Assembly (NCBI RefSeq): GCF_023898315.1
Contig: NC_064625.1
Coordinates: 101,914,269-101,978,268, forward strand
Reading direction: 5' to 3'
Source of the DNA: Schistocerca nitens
Lineage: Eukaryota > Arthropoda > Insecta > Orthoptera > Acrididae
DNA: 64,000 nucleotides
The notes beneath the pieces were generated by a model, which saw only the letters and a list, made by a program, of their open reading frames with translations, searched no databases and was not told the origin of the DNA. This document shows, one piece after another, positions 40,905 through 51,980 of this stretch. The stretch's first letter is position 1, and every line of letters starts with the position of its first letter. The position numbers and the translations under genes were made by a program.

Positions 40905-42055
40905 CAAGGGAACGTCCCCATCGCACCCCCCTCAGATTTAGTTATAAGTTCGCACAGTGGATAGGCCTTGAAAAACCGAACACAGATCAATCGAGAAAAC
41001 AGGAAGACGTTGTGTGGAACTATAAACAAATAAGCAAAATATTCGAACTGAGTAGTCCACGCGAAGATAGGCAACATCATGGACACTTCGAGCCGAGGAG
41101 CGCCGTGGTCCTGTGGTTTGCGTGAGCAGCTGCAGAACGAGAGGTCCTTGGTTCAAGTCTCCCCTCAAGCGAAACATTTTTCTTTACTTTAGCAAAGTTA
41201 TGATCTATACATTCGTTCATTGACGCCTCTGTTCACTGTAATAAGTTTAGTGTCTGTGTTTTGCGGCCGCACCGCAAAACCGTGCGATTAGTAGACGAAA
41301 GGACGTGCCTCTCCAATGGGAACCGAAAACTTTTGATCGCAAGGTCATAGGTCAACCGATTCCTCCACAGGAAAACACGTCTGATATATTCTATACGACA
41401 CTGGTAACGGCATGTGCGTCACATGACAGGAATATGTAGTCAACCCACCTAACTTGTACACTTGGCGAATGGGTAAAAAGATTTTTCTACGTTGCCCGAT
41501 TTAGGTTTTCTTGTGGATATGATAATTACTCCCAAAAACGTGATGAAAACATAAGAGTTTGTCACATAAACTGCAACAAATGTCCAAAAGTCTCACACTC
41601 GCACAATTTTCCCTGTGCTCTGCCAAAACATATGTTTTTTACGTTTTCAAATTTTCGTGTGTAGACCGTCAAATCCTGCATATGTTCAAGCAAATCTGAA
41701 CATGTCCTGGAATTTTGGAGAGCGAAGTTGATTATGTGTGAGTGCCTGAACTTTGATAATTGTCTGAAAATAAACAATTAAAGTTTTTGCTGGAAGGAAG
41801 ACTTGAACCAAGGACCTCTAGCTCCACAGCTGCTCAAGGTAACCACGGGACCACAGCGTTCCTGTGTTCAGTCGGTCCTTGATGTTGCCTATCTTGCGCA
41901 TGGACTACTCAGTTTGTATATTTTGCTTATCTTTTCATAGTTCCACACAACTTCTTCCGGTTTTCTCGATTGATCTGTGTTCAGTTTTTCAAGGTCTATC
42001 CACTGTGCCAACTTATAACTAAATCTGAGGGGGGTGCGATGGGGAGGTTCCCTTG
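40905..42055. mobile_element. foldback element F1, copy 3 (longest, 1151 bp)
   Basis: Perfect 3-bp duplication TCA at 40902-40904 and 42056-42058; termini CAAGGGAACG and GGTTCCCTTG. Both arms carry the tRNA-like module (GTGGTTTGCGTGAGC and GGTTCAAGTCTC near 41114-41160; mirrored near 41800-41850). The interior extends the reading seen in copy 1: RCHIN-like RVCHINCNKCPKVSHSHNFP, with one in-frame stop upstream (NM, stop, STHL). May retain a vestige of a coding region from an autonomous parent. Confidence 0.95.
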
Positions 42056-42139
42056 TCAGCAGGGGCCCCTCAATTGCGCTGTGGTCCTGGAGCGTGCGAC
42101 TGGCTGATCTCATAGCCGTCTCTTTTTGTCGTTCTAGAC

Positions 42140-44700
42140 TGGCGCGCCGATCTACTTCTACATCTACATCGATACCCTGCAAACCACATTTAAGTGCCTG
42201 GCGGAGGGTTCATCGAACGACCTTCAAATTCTCTATTATTCCAATCTCGTATAGCGCGCGGGAAGAATGAACACCTATATCTTTCCGTACGAGCTCTGAT
42301 TTTCATTATTTTATCTTGGTGATCGTTCCTCCCTATGTAAGTCGGTGTCAACAAAATATTATCGCATTCGGAGGAGAAAATGGGTGATTGGTAATTGGTG
42401 AGTCCGTCGCAACGAAAAACATTCTTTTAATGATGTACATCCCAAATCCTGTATCATTTCTGTGGCACTCTCTCCCATATTTCGCGATGATACAAAACGT
42501 GCTGCCTTTCTTTGAATTTTTTCGATGTACTCAGTCAGTCAAATCTGGTAAGGATCCCACACCGCGCAACAGTATTCTAAAAGTGGACGGACAAGCGTAG
42601 TGTAGGCAATCTGCTTAGTAGGTCTGTTACATTTTCTAAGTGTCCTGCCAATAAAAGCCAGTCTTTGGTTAGCCTTCCCCACAACATTTTTTATGGGTTC
42701 CTTCCAATTTAAATTGTTCGTAATTGCAATACCTAGGTATTTAGTTGAATTTACGGCTTTTAGATAAGACTGATTTTTCGTGTAACCGAAGTTTAACGCG
42801 TTACTTTAGCACTCATGTGGATGACCTCACACTTTTCGTTATTTAGGGTCAACTGCCACTTTTCACACCATTCCGATATTTTTTTCTAAATCGTTTTGCA
42901 GTTTGTTTTGATCTTCTGATAACTTTATTAGTTGATAAACTACAGCGTCATCTGCAAAGAACCGAAGACGGCTGCTCAGATTGTCACCCAGATCGTTTAT
43001 ATAGAAACTGAACAGCAAAGGGCCTATAAAACTACCTTGGCGAACGCCAGAAATCTGTTTTACTCGATGACTTTCCGTCAGTTACAACAAACTGTGACCT
43101 CTCTGACAGGAAATCGCAGATTCAGTCACATAACTGAGACGATATTCCATAAGCAGGCAATTTCACTACGAGCCGCTTGTATGGTACAGTGTCAAAAGCC
43201 TTCTGGAAATCCAGGAATACGGAATCGATCTGAAATCCCTTGTCAATAGCACTCAGCCCTTCATGTGAATAAAAAGCTAGTTGTGTTTCACATGAACGAT
43301 GTTTGCTAATCCCATGTTGACAGTCTGTCAATAGACCGTTTTCTTCGAGGTAATTCATGTTCGAACACAATATATGTTCTAAAATCCTGCTGCATATCGA
43401 CGTTAACGATATGGGCCTGTAATTTAGTGGATTGCTCCTACTACCTTTCTTGAATATTGGTGTGACCTGTGCAACTTTCCAGTCTTTGGGTACGGATGTT
43501 TTGCCGAGCGAACGGTTGTATGTTATTGTTAAGTATGGAGCTAATGCATCAGCATTCTCCGAAAGGAACCTAATTGGTATACAGTCTGGACCAGAAGACT
43601 TGTTTTTATTAAGTGATTTAAGTTGCTTCACTACTACGAGGATATTTTTTCTACGTTACTCATGTTGGCAGCTGTTCTCGATTCGAATTCTGGAATATTT
43701 ACTTCGTCTTCTTTTGTAAAGGCATTTCGGAAGGCTGTGTTTAGTAACTCTGCTTTGGCAGCACTGTCTTCGATAGTATCTCCACTGCTATCGCGCAGGG
43801 AAGGCATTGATTGTTTCTTGCCGGTAACATACTTCACATACGACCAGAATCGCTTTGGATTGTCTGCCAGGTTTCGAGACAAAGTTTCGTTGTGGAAACT
43901 GTTATAAGCATCTCGCATTGAAGTCCGCGTTAAATTTCGAGCTTTTGTAAAAGATCGCCGATCTTGGCGATTTAGTGTCTGTTTAAATTTGGCATGTTTG
44001 TTTCGTCGTTTCTGCAACAGTGTTCTAACCCGTTTTGTGTACCAAGGGGGATCAGCTCTGTCGTTTGTTAATTTATTTGGTATAAATCTCTCAATTGTTG
44101 CCGATACTATTTCAATGAATGTAAGCCACATCTCAGGTCTACACTTATATTATTAATTTGGAATGAGTGTCTCTTACGAAGGAGGCAAGTGAATTTTTAT
44201 GTGCTTTTTTGACTAGGTATATTTTTCGCTTATTTTTCGAGAATTTGGGGATTACAATATTCAATCTTGCTACGACAGCCCTGTGTTCACTAATCCCTGA
44301 ATCGGTTTTGATGCTCGTTATTAACTCAGGATTATTTGTTGCTAAGAGGTCAAGTGTGTTTTCACAACCGTTTACTATTCGCGTGGGCTGATGAACTAAT
44401 TCCTCGAGATAATTTTCAGAGAATGCTTCTAGCACAATTTCGGATGATATTTTATGCGTACCTCCCGTATGTATTTTCGGCAAAATATCGAGGGTAAATT
44501 AAAGTCACCACCAACTATTATCGTATGATTCGGGTACGTGTTTGAAATCAAACTCAAGTTTTCTTTGAACTTTTTAGCAACTTTATCATCTGAATTGGGA
44601 GGTCGGTAAAAGGATCCAATTTTTATTTTATAGCGGTTTCCAACAATGACTTCTGCCCACACTAACTCACAGGAAGTATCTAATTTCGCGACAAGTTAAA
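42140..44700 (-). pseudogene. jockey/CR1-type LINE (family C), long copy with endonuclease, linker and RT
   Basis: Best preserved LINE. Reverse order: IGSFYRPPNSDDKVAK and HTIIVGGDFNLPSI (endonuclease, 44429-44662), ENTLDLLATNN and GISEHRAVVA (catalytic end of the endonuclease, 44145-44483), RRNKHAKFKQTLNRQDR linker with RFWSYVKY (43634-44131), and RT at 43122-43631 with NKSSGPDCIP, PLNYRPISLTSICSRILE, CQHGISKHRSCETQLA and LDFQKAFDTVPYKR. The remaining RT and C-terminus (KYLGIAITNNLNWK, LVRPLLEYCCAVWDPYQI) are in other frames to about 42150, where the tail is the complement of GTAGATGTAGAAG. Several frameshifts. Confidence 0.9.
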
Positions 44701-46205
44701 CTACTTCTGACAGCAAGAAACACGCCTCCGCCAACCGTGTTCAGCCTATCCTTTCGGAACACCGATGCTTGACTTTACGCCGTAGCAACCTAACATCAAT
44801 TAAAGTTTTTAAACCACTTTAGAAAAAGTTTTTAAATCCCTCTGGCTGTGTTCATCGTGACAACCAAGCCGTCTCCCTTTCCCCTGCCCTTGTGGGACGA
44901 GAATGGTGAACTGATAATAAAGAAACTTGCTTATTTGATCCTGAGACAGCAGGAAAGCAAATTACTCGCTTAAGTCCATTCCCCCCCTATCCCCCCCACC
45001 CCCGCCTGCCGCCGCTACCACCCCCACCCCACCACCTCCTGCTCGTGATTACACATCTGCCATCCCCCACTAACCTGCTCGCCCGCTTCTGGCTCCTCAC
45101 GTCATTCCGAACCGGAGGAAACAAATTTCCTGGCGCCTCGCGGAAATTACGGCAGAGATGAAAAGTCCGTCCGGCCGCCGCGGGGTGGTTTTCCACTGGG
45201 AGCAGAAATAAGCTGCCTGCCACCTCCCACGCGTGCTTCTGACTCCCCCGCACGCCACTCGTCATGCTGCGGAAAAAGTCTCTCCCACTTACATTAGTCA
45301 CCCACTCGCTCAGTGCGCGCTGGAAATATCCCCGCCGAGCCGAGTTATCTGTGACGAAGTTATCTGAAAATTGCTTTCCGCAGCTGTAAGAGCTCAATAA
45401 TCCGTGTCTGGCGACAGGAAATAGAACGTTTTATGGGTCCTGGTATGCGGTATTGACGGAAATTTTCGTGAAGCGTAACTAACTTTGAAACATCTACGTT
45501 TGTAGTAACGTAACTGACAGCAGCATGTAGCACATCTGTTAGAATGGGAATGGCATGCGAACGTGTATTTTATCTCGTCGCTTATGCGCTCTGCCCTGTA
45601 CTGAACTTTTCTGACTGCGGGAATGTAAACTGTCAATAACTTTAAACCAAACCAAAACTGCATTAATTTACGAAACACTAAAACTAAATCAGATGCAACA
45701 CTATTGATTTAAAATTGACCCTGATAATAAAACAAAACTTGACCGATTTGAAAATAATGGTCCCTGTGCTTGATGAATTCTATTCCTGAAACAATAAAAT
45801 TTCTTACCTTTATCCGCGCAATGGTAATGCTCTTCGATCTTCTCTCTGTTAGTACTTTGAATTGTATAGTTGGCATACAGGTATTGTGCAAGGCTGTTCC
45901 TTATGGCACACTTTAATGAAATCTACTATGACTGAGACAATACCTTCTTGAGCAAAATAGTTAATCAAAAACTACATGGTATTGACTTGTGTTAACTTAT
46001 AGTATGGCACAAATTTTAAAACTTGTATCTTGACTCTTTGAAAATTAATAATGCTCATAACTAACACACAATAAACTGATTACACATTAACAATGAGCTT
46101 TACAAAATCATTGGATGTGAGTGCTAACATTTTCTCAATCACTACTTAGGAATACGCACATTGCATTGACAACAAAACAACTTTTTTTTACCTTAATTAT
46201 TTCCA
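44701..46205. other. unassigned, with a C-rich low-complexity patch
   Basis: 44980-45060 is poly-C/CCCACC low complexity; 45060-45330 is GC-rich. The rest is AT-rich with short frames. No element recognised. Confidence 0.4.
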
Positions 46206-46475
46206 GAATAGAACTGGAAAGAAGAGAAATTTCTGGCACAACTTGACTAGAAGAAGGGATCGGTTGGTAGGGCATATTCTGAGGCATCAAGGGATCACCA
46301 ATTTAGTGTTGGAGGGCAGCGTGGAGGGTAAAAATCGTAGAGGGAGACCAAGAGATGAATAGACTAAAGAGATTGAGAAGGATGTAGGTTGCAGTAGGTA
46401 CTGGGAGATGAAGGACCTTGCACAGGATAGAGTAGCATGGAGAGCTGCATCAAACCAGTCTCTGGACTGAAGACC

Positions 46476-46506
<31 letters not shown>
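46206..46506 (+). mobile_element. LINE with (CAA)n tail (family R), short 3' fragment
   Basis: About 300 bp: KRNFWHNLTRRRDRLVGHIL, RRGRPRDE, then CAA x10 or more at 46475-46506. Heavily 5'-truncated. Same tail as 5763-5775. Confidence 0.9.
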
Positions 46507-46508
<2 letters not shown>

Positions 46509-46631
46509 TATCTTGCAAACAAAAATCATTACTGCCCGTAGCGAGTAAGTATCCAGCACACATCAGACAACACGCCTTTAAACTTGAGAGTCCTCCACAC
46601 ATATCTCTATCTAAACTTACTCTAACACATT

Positions 46632-47411
46632 AGCCATAACATCCTGCAGGAAGATCTGCAGCGGATAGGCACTTGGTGCAGGGAGCGGCAACTGACCCTG
46701 AACATAAACAAATGTAATGTATTGCCAACACATAGAAAGAAGGATCCTATATTGTATGATTATATGATAGCGGAACAAACACTGGTAGCAGTTACTTCTG
46801 TAAAATATCTGGAAGTATGCGTACGGATCGATTTGAAGTGGAATGATCATATAAATTTAATTGTTGGTAAGACGGGTGCCAGGTTGAGATTCATTGGGAG
46901 AGTCCTTAGAAAATGTAGTCCATCAACAAAGGAGGTGGCTTACAAAACACTCGTTCGACCTATATTTGAGTATTGCTCATAAGTGTGGGATCCGTACCAG
47001 ATCGGGTTGACGGAGGAGATAGAGAAGATCCAAAGAAGAGCGGCGCGTTTCGTTACAGGGTTATTTGGTAACCGTGATAGCGTTACGCAGATGTTTAGCA
47101 AACTCGAGTGGCTGACTCTGCAAGAGAGGCGCTCTGCATCGCGGTGTAGCTTTCTGTCCAGGTTTCGAGAGGGTGCGTTTCTGGATGAGGTATAGAATAT
47201 ATTGCTTCTCCTTACTTATACGTCCCGAGGAGATCACGAATGTAAAATTAGAGAGATTCGAGCGCGCACGGAGGCTTTCCGGCAGTCGTTCTTCCCGCGA
47301 ACCATACGCGACTGGAACAGGAAAGGGAGGTAATGCCAGTGGCACGTAAAGTGCCCTCCGCCACACACCGTTGGGTGGCTTGCGGAGTATAAATGTACAT
47401 GTAGATGTAGA
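46632..47411 (+). mobile_element. jockey/CR1-type LINE family A, 3' third
   Basis: Reads LTLNINKCNVLPTHRKKDPIL, SVKYLEVCVRIDLKWNDHINL, KTLVRPIFEYCS, stop, VWDPYQIGLTEEIEKIQRRAARFVTGLFG, and ends in GGAGTATAAATGTACATGTAGATGTAGAT. One in-frame stop at 46981-46983 separates the frames 46722-46982 and 46983-47195. Confidence 0.9.
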
Positions 47412-48325
47412 TACTGGACCAGAGATAACTGTTGAACAGCGACACCACTACACAATCGATACTACTTTTGACCATCTCGGGTTCAATATAAAATTTTGCA
47501 CTGTGTATATACCTTTAAACTTCAAACTCCTAAAATTCCTGGTGTTTCTCGGCATCATCAGTCAGCGCTCGACATTAGGGATGGCGGTTATCGATGAAAC
47601 ACCCGGTTTTCGGTTACATCGTCTTTTTCTTTTAATCTCTCCAGTTTAACTTCACTGTTAAACCCGCTCAAAATGTCCTGTCTGTAAAATAGAATCAAAA
47701 TATTAAATTAGCTAAATAAAAGGAAACTTTAACCGTTCTTCGTATGCTGTTTTTCTCGAAAAGTTATAAGCGGTTGAATACTACAAGAATTAACCAGTAT
47801 TCAACTAATGATTCCAATTTTTGGAAATTTTGTTCAAAAATCATGTTGTAATAGGGGATCAGACCACTGTTTGGGAATTACAAATAGTCAGTGCTAAAGG
47901 ACGAGAACTGAGGCTGAAGAAATCTGTTTGTCCTGTTAATTCGTCCGTTTTCAAGGACCACAAGCAGATACTGGCACGTTATGTACACACAGGCAGCAAC
48001 TCAGCTACTTTCAGTTTTTACTGTATATTTTGAATGAATTGTTAAGTTTTTAAATTATTACTGTTGCCATAACTGCCTTCCTCTTCTATTATTTCACAGA
48101 AATGGCAGACAAACCTTTAATCTTTTAAAGTAAATGAATCATTGAACTCCTCTGCTAAGTCACTTCGTAAAAATATTTCCAGACTAATGTTGGTGCCATT
48201 CTGCAACACAACGGATGTCCCGCGCGACAGACAGAAACTACCGTATAGACCCGGGGGGGGGGGGGGGGGGGGCGAATCTTGCACACTGCACGTACATGCG
48301 TACCTTGAGCCACGACACACGGCAA
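47412..48325. other. unassigned, with a 20-bp poly-G tract
   Basis: Poly-G at 48253-48272. A GGTTATCGATGAAACACCCGG word near 47586 hints at a hAT-type end but no partner end was found. No gene. Confidence 0.35.
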
Positions 48326-48338
48326 CAGGGACATCAAT

Positions 48339-48667
48339 CCAGAATGACATTTTCACTCTGTAGCGGAGTGTGCGCTGATATGAAAGTTCCTGGCAGATAA
48401 CACTTTGTACCGTACCGAGACTCGAACTCGGGGCGTTTGCCTTTCGCTGGCAGGTGCTCTTCAATCTGAGATACCCAAGCTCGACTCACCATCTATCCTC
48501 ACAGCTTCAGTTCTGCCAGTACCTCGTCGCCTGCGTTCTAAACTTCACAGAAGCTCTTCGTGAGTCGTGCTTTGGTAGCTCAGTTGGCAGAGCACTTGCC
48601 CGCCAAAGGCAAAGGTCCCGAATTCGAGTTTCGGTCCGGCACACAGTTTCAATCTGCCAGGAAGTTT
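48339..48667. mobile_element. foldback F2, copy with two tRNA-like arms
   Basis: 13-bp perfect duplication, CAGGGACATCAAT, at 48326-48338 and 48668-48680. Left arm: complement of the tRNA-like unit (GAGACTCGAACTCGG near 48417). Right arm: GTGCTTTGGTAGCTCAGTTGG and the B-box GAATTCGAGTTTC near 48570-48632. The centre is shorter than in 31943-32481. Confirms that inverted tRNA-like arms plus a long duplication are family features. Confidence 0.9.
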
Positions 48668-48680
48668 CAGGGACATCAAT

Positions 48681-49134
48681 GTCTCTGCAACGCTGTACCA
48701 ATTCTTGCGCCATATCTTTCTATCTCGTTTCTGTCGACATTATTAGTAAAATGGCACTGACGGCTTTTTCCGTTTTCTATAACAACGCAATATTTGAAAC
48801 CAATGTTAGTAGCAAATAAAAAACATCTGTTATGATCGAGACCATACAAATACTGAAAAACACCAGTTATTCAGAACTAAAATACCGGTATCAATTTTAA
48901 CCAGTCAGTTTTTTCCTATACCAACACGACAGTGCTGGATACCAATGTGTCTACAAAGCCCATGCGCTAATATGCGATTCTTCATGGGGTGATATCTCTG
49001 TTTCTACTGATCACAGAGCCCTTGGCGTATCGACCTTTTGTATACCTACCAGAAGAGAGGGCATACTGTACCTATCCTACAGTACAGAGGCAAAACTTAA
49101 ACATCACGCACTTTCTCCAGATCAGGAGAATTGA
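48681..49134. other. no feature seen
   Basis: AT-rich, short frames only. Confidence 0.45.
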
Positions 49135-49146
49135 GAAAACAGGTAG

Positions 49147-49306
49147 ATGGTTCAAATGGCTCTGAGCACTATGGGACTCAACTGCTGTGGTCATAAGTCC
49201 CCTAGAACTTAGAACTACTTAAACCTAAGTAACCTAAGGACAGCACACAACACCCAGCCATCACGAGGCAGAGAAAATCCCTGACCCCGCCGGGAATCGA
49301 ACCCGG
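49147..49306 (-). repeat. chimeric SINE: family 1 body with a different tRNA head
   Basis: 12-bp perfect duplication, GAAAACAGGTAG, at 49135-49146 and 49307-49318. The tail and central domain are family 1, but the head carries the complement of CGGGTTCGATTCCCGGCGGG, a tRNA type like that of family 4. The 5' part of the head is truncated. Confidence 0.85.
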
Positions 49307-49506
49307 GAAAACAGGTAGGTTCTTTTGCGTTAGGTGTGATTTAGGATGGACCTTAGGTGGCTTATAAAGGCATTTTTTGTTTACGGGTGGTCCCTGAGAA
49401 AAGCCCCCGAAAATTTTTAGATACGAAAAGTACGAATTGTGAGGATGGCCATGTCTATAAGTTCTGTTCATTGCAGATCGTCAAAATTTTTAACATTTGT
49501 TCTTAA

Positions 49507-50582
49507 GGGGCTCCGGAAAGGCCCAAAATCATGAAAAGTTCAATTTTTACTTTTTTGCGTTTTCTGAATCTGCAGACTATTACCTTTTAATAGATATATA
49601 ATTTATTCAATTCCAAAGACTACAACTATTTTTAAATTTTTTTTGAAATGTGTTCTACATGGGCGTGACCCACTGTGGCGCTGTTAAACTGCTGTCAAAT
49701 GGTGTTATTATTAACGTCCGTGTTCATCAGGTACATTTTAGTGATGTGAGATAAAGTATGTGTTGTGGCTAACCTATGATGGTTCAATATATATCGCTGG
49801 TGTGATTGTCGATTGTTTCATGTTTATTTACTCTGTCGTTATCTCGAAAATATTCGTAATTAATTCTGTTTCTTGAGTCTCTGTTTTGTTGAAGTATAAT
49901 AATGAGTAAAAGTAAAGTTATTAGAAATCCTCTGAAGGCTTTTAAGAAAAGGAGAAATGTTGGAAAGCCAAAGGTATTTAGAAATATGGGAATGAAGATA
50001 GGTTCTAACATGGTACGAGCGATGCTTGCTTTAGACAAGGAACGCCTTCGGGCTGCAGACAGGGCTGTAAAGAGTCTAGAAATACAAGCAAGAGTAAACA
50101 GGAGGAGGAACAAGAGGAAGCTGGAGGAGGAGTTTGCAGAGGATGAAGATAATCCATCCCATGGGCCTGGAATGCACTAAAAAGTTAATCCAATCTTTGT
50201 CGCTCGATTCCCAAAACTTTTATTTTCTCATACTAATTACATGTTTTCTAAGGATCTTCCAAACATATTTGTTTCAAACTTTCAGTAAATGTTACACAGT
50301 ACCTTCTGCATAATTTAACACAGCCTTTTTCCAAAAAACTATATTTTTGAATATATAAATAAAAAATTGCAAAAAAACGTTGTGAATTTTCATTACAATT
50401 GAAAAAAAAATCATCTTTAATAACTGAACTAAAATTTTGTAAAATCCCTGTGTTAAGTTGTACCCCATATTTCAATAAATAATCTGTAAATGTTCAACTT
50501 CCTACCTCAAATACTTTGTGAGGAAAGATGTAATTTATAAGCGTTATTTTAACATTGCAAGTATAGGGCGTTCCGGAGCCCC
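49507..50582 (+). mobile_element. TTAA-flanked Kolobok-like DNA transposon, copy 2 (deletion derivative)
   Basis: TTAA at 49503-49506 and 50583-50586; ends GGGGCTCCGGAAAGGCCC and GGGCGTTCCGGAGCCCC. 1076 bp, with terminal 350-430 bp near identical to copy 1 (for example the region ending at 11255 and 49530-49790). Internal deletion fused the first 26 codons to the last about 66. Immediately followed by the TTAA hairpin. Confidence 0.9.
49902..50180 (+). CDS. 92-codon fused remnant of a Kolobok-like transposase
   Basis: Starts MSKSKVIRNPLKAFKKRRNV (N-terminus missing from copy 1), then joins FRNMGMKIGSNMVRAMLALD and the basic tail RRRNKRKLEEEF ending PGMH. The deletion kept the frame. It lacks any catalytic core, so it cannot transpose by itself, but the small basic protein could in principle still bind DNA. 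No evidence that it is expressed. Confidence 0.65.
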   Translation: MSKSKVIRNPLKAFKKRRNVGKPKVFRNMGMKIGSNMVRAMLALDKERLRAADRAVKSLEIQARVNRRRNKRKLEEEFAEDEDNPSHGPGMH

Positions 50583-50586
50583 TTAA

Positions 50587-51323
50587 GAGGGATAGGACGT
50601 CAAACGGGCAGGAGAGGCACCACAGGACATTTTAATTTCCTCTGTCTATACTTTTAGAAATAAATTCGTAAGACTCTGTGAGCATGATCAGGAAGGATTC
50701 AGGATTCACACTCACAGCAGTGGGAGTTCAGAAACATAACAAAATAATTTTTTTTACATGTGATATTACATAATTTTTTTTCATTTACTATTGGCTGCAT
50801 TTATTGCTATAGGTACACTTTTCTTGATAAGTAAGAGAGATTCTTCCATGCATTTTGCACAGTATACAAACCATACTTACCGGTGTATGAAACCCTAGAA
50901 TTTTCCAAATCTACTACGAACTGTGGTAAAAATTGAGGTAATTAACTATAAAATTTGAGTTTTTTCTAAACCCAAAGTTTAAAATGTAACAGCTCATTCA
51001 TTTTTTCGTACATTAAATAAATTCTAGAGTTTCATACACCTGTAAAATTCATCGAAGAATCTCTCTTACTTACGAAGAAAAGTGTGCCTATAGCAACAAA
51101 GGCAGCGAAAAGTAAGTGAAAAAATGATGAAGTCTCACATGTAAAATGAATTTATTTTGTTATGATTTTGAACTTCCACTTTTGTGAGCGTGAATCGAAA
51201 ATCCTTTCTGTTCATTCCGACAAATTTTTATGAATATAGTTCTAAAAGTATAGACAGTGGAAATTAAAATGTCCTGTGGTGCCTTTCCTGCTCCAAGTCG
51301 GCACGTTTGACGTGCTATCCTCC
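50587..51323. mobile_element. giant TTAA-flanked hairpin (foldback MITE), 737 bp
   Basis: Arms of roughly 350 bp fill almost the whole length. Left GAGGGATAGGACGTCAAACG, GGCACCACAGGACATTTTAA and CTGTCTATACTTTTAGAA recur inverted at the right end as GGAGGATAGCACGTCAAACG and the same downstream words. The match runs to about GTGTATGAAAC (50893) and its complement (51027). TTAA at 50583-50586 (shared with the Kolobok-like copy) and 51324-51327. No coding. Confidence 0.9.
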
Positions 51324-51388
51324 TTAAGGTTATACTCTCGAGAAATTCAAATTTTGTTTTCCATATCACTATCCGTTACCGAGATGCA

Positions 51389-51502
51389 AATCATCATCAT
51401 TTCATCCCCATGGACGCGCAAGTAGCCGTAGCGAAAGACTTGCGCCCGGCGAACGGTCTACCCGACGGGAGGCCCCAGTCACACGACATTTCATTTCATT
51501 TC
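51389..51502 (+). repeat. SINE family 4, 3' fragment
   Basis: 11-bp duplication with one mismatch, ACCGAGATGCA (51378-51388) and ACCGAGGTGCA (51503-51513). Body begins ATCATCATCATTTCATCCCC and ends with an ATTTCATTTCATTTC tail. The head is absent (5' truncation). Confidence 0.9.
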
Positions 51503-51513
51503 ACCGAGGTGCA

Positions 51514-51978
51514 GAGGTTCAGTGTTACCATGTAAAATATGCACGTCATATCCGCTCTTGGCATAGTTTTAACTGACGTTTGATAACATGACAGGGGGTT
51601 CTAGAATCGTCCCAAGGCTTTTGAGGTCACCAAACTACGGTTTAGTCGCAATTTTTCCACGAAAAAGACAAGGTACCACGCGCCTATACAGATACACCCA
51701 AAGTGGTATTGGAGTGACAAGAAATGAGCCAGAAAGAGTCTTAAAGTGCTGAAAATAACTTAAAATGGCTGCCAAACGCGGTGTAAAGCTGGAAAGACTG
51801 CAAATTCAGTAAAATATTTCTCATTATATTTTTACTATTTTGAAATACAGAGCATAAATGGGGTTCTTGATGTAGTCCGATCGATGAATGAACTATCCAG
51901 AGACAATTTAACGGAATTTGTTTTGTGTTAACCTTATCTTATGCATACTTATTTGTTGTTCATATGTGACATGATATA
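51514..51978. other. no feature seen
   Basis: AT-rich, no supported gene or repeat. Confidence 0.45.
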
Positions 51979-51980
51979 TA

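Noticed and set aside
47580-48910. hAT element with CCGGTT-type subterminal words
   Set aside because: No paired termini and no 8-bp duplication could be found.
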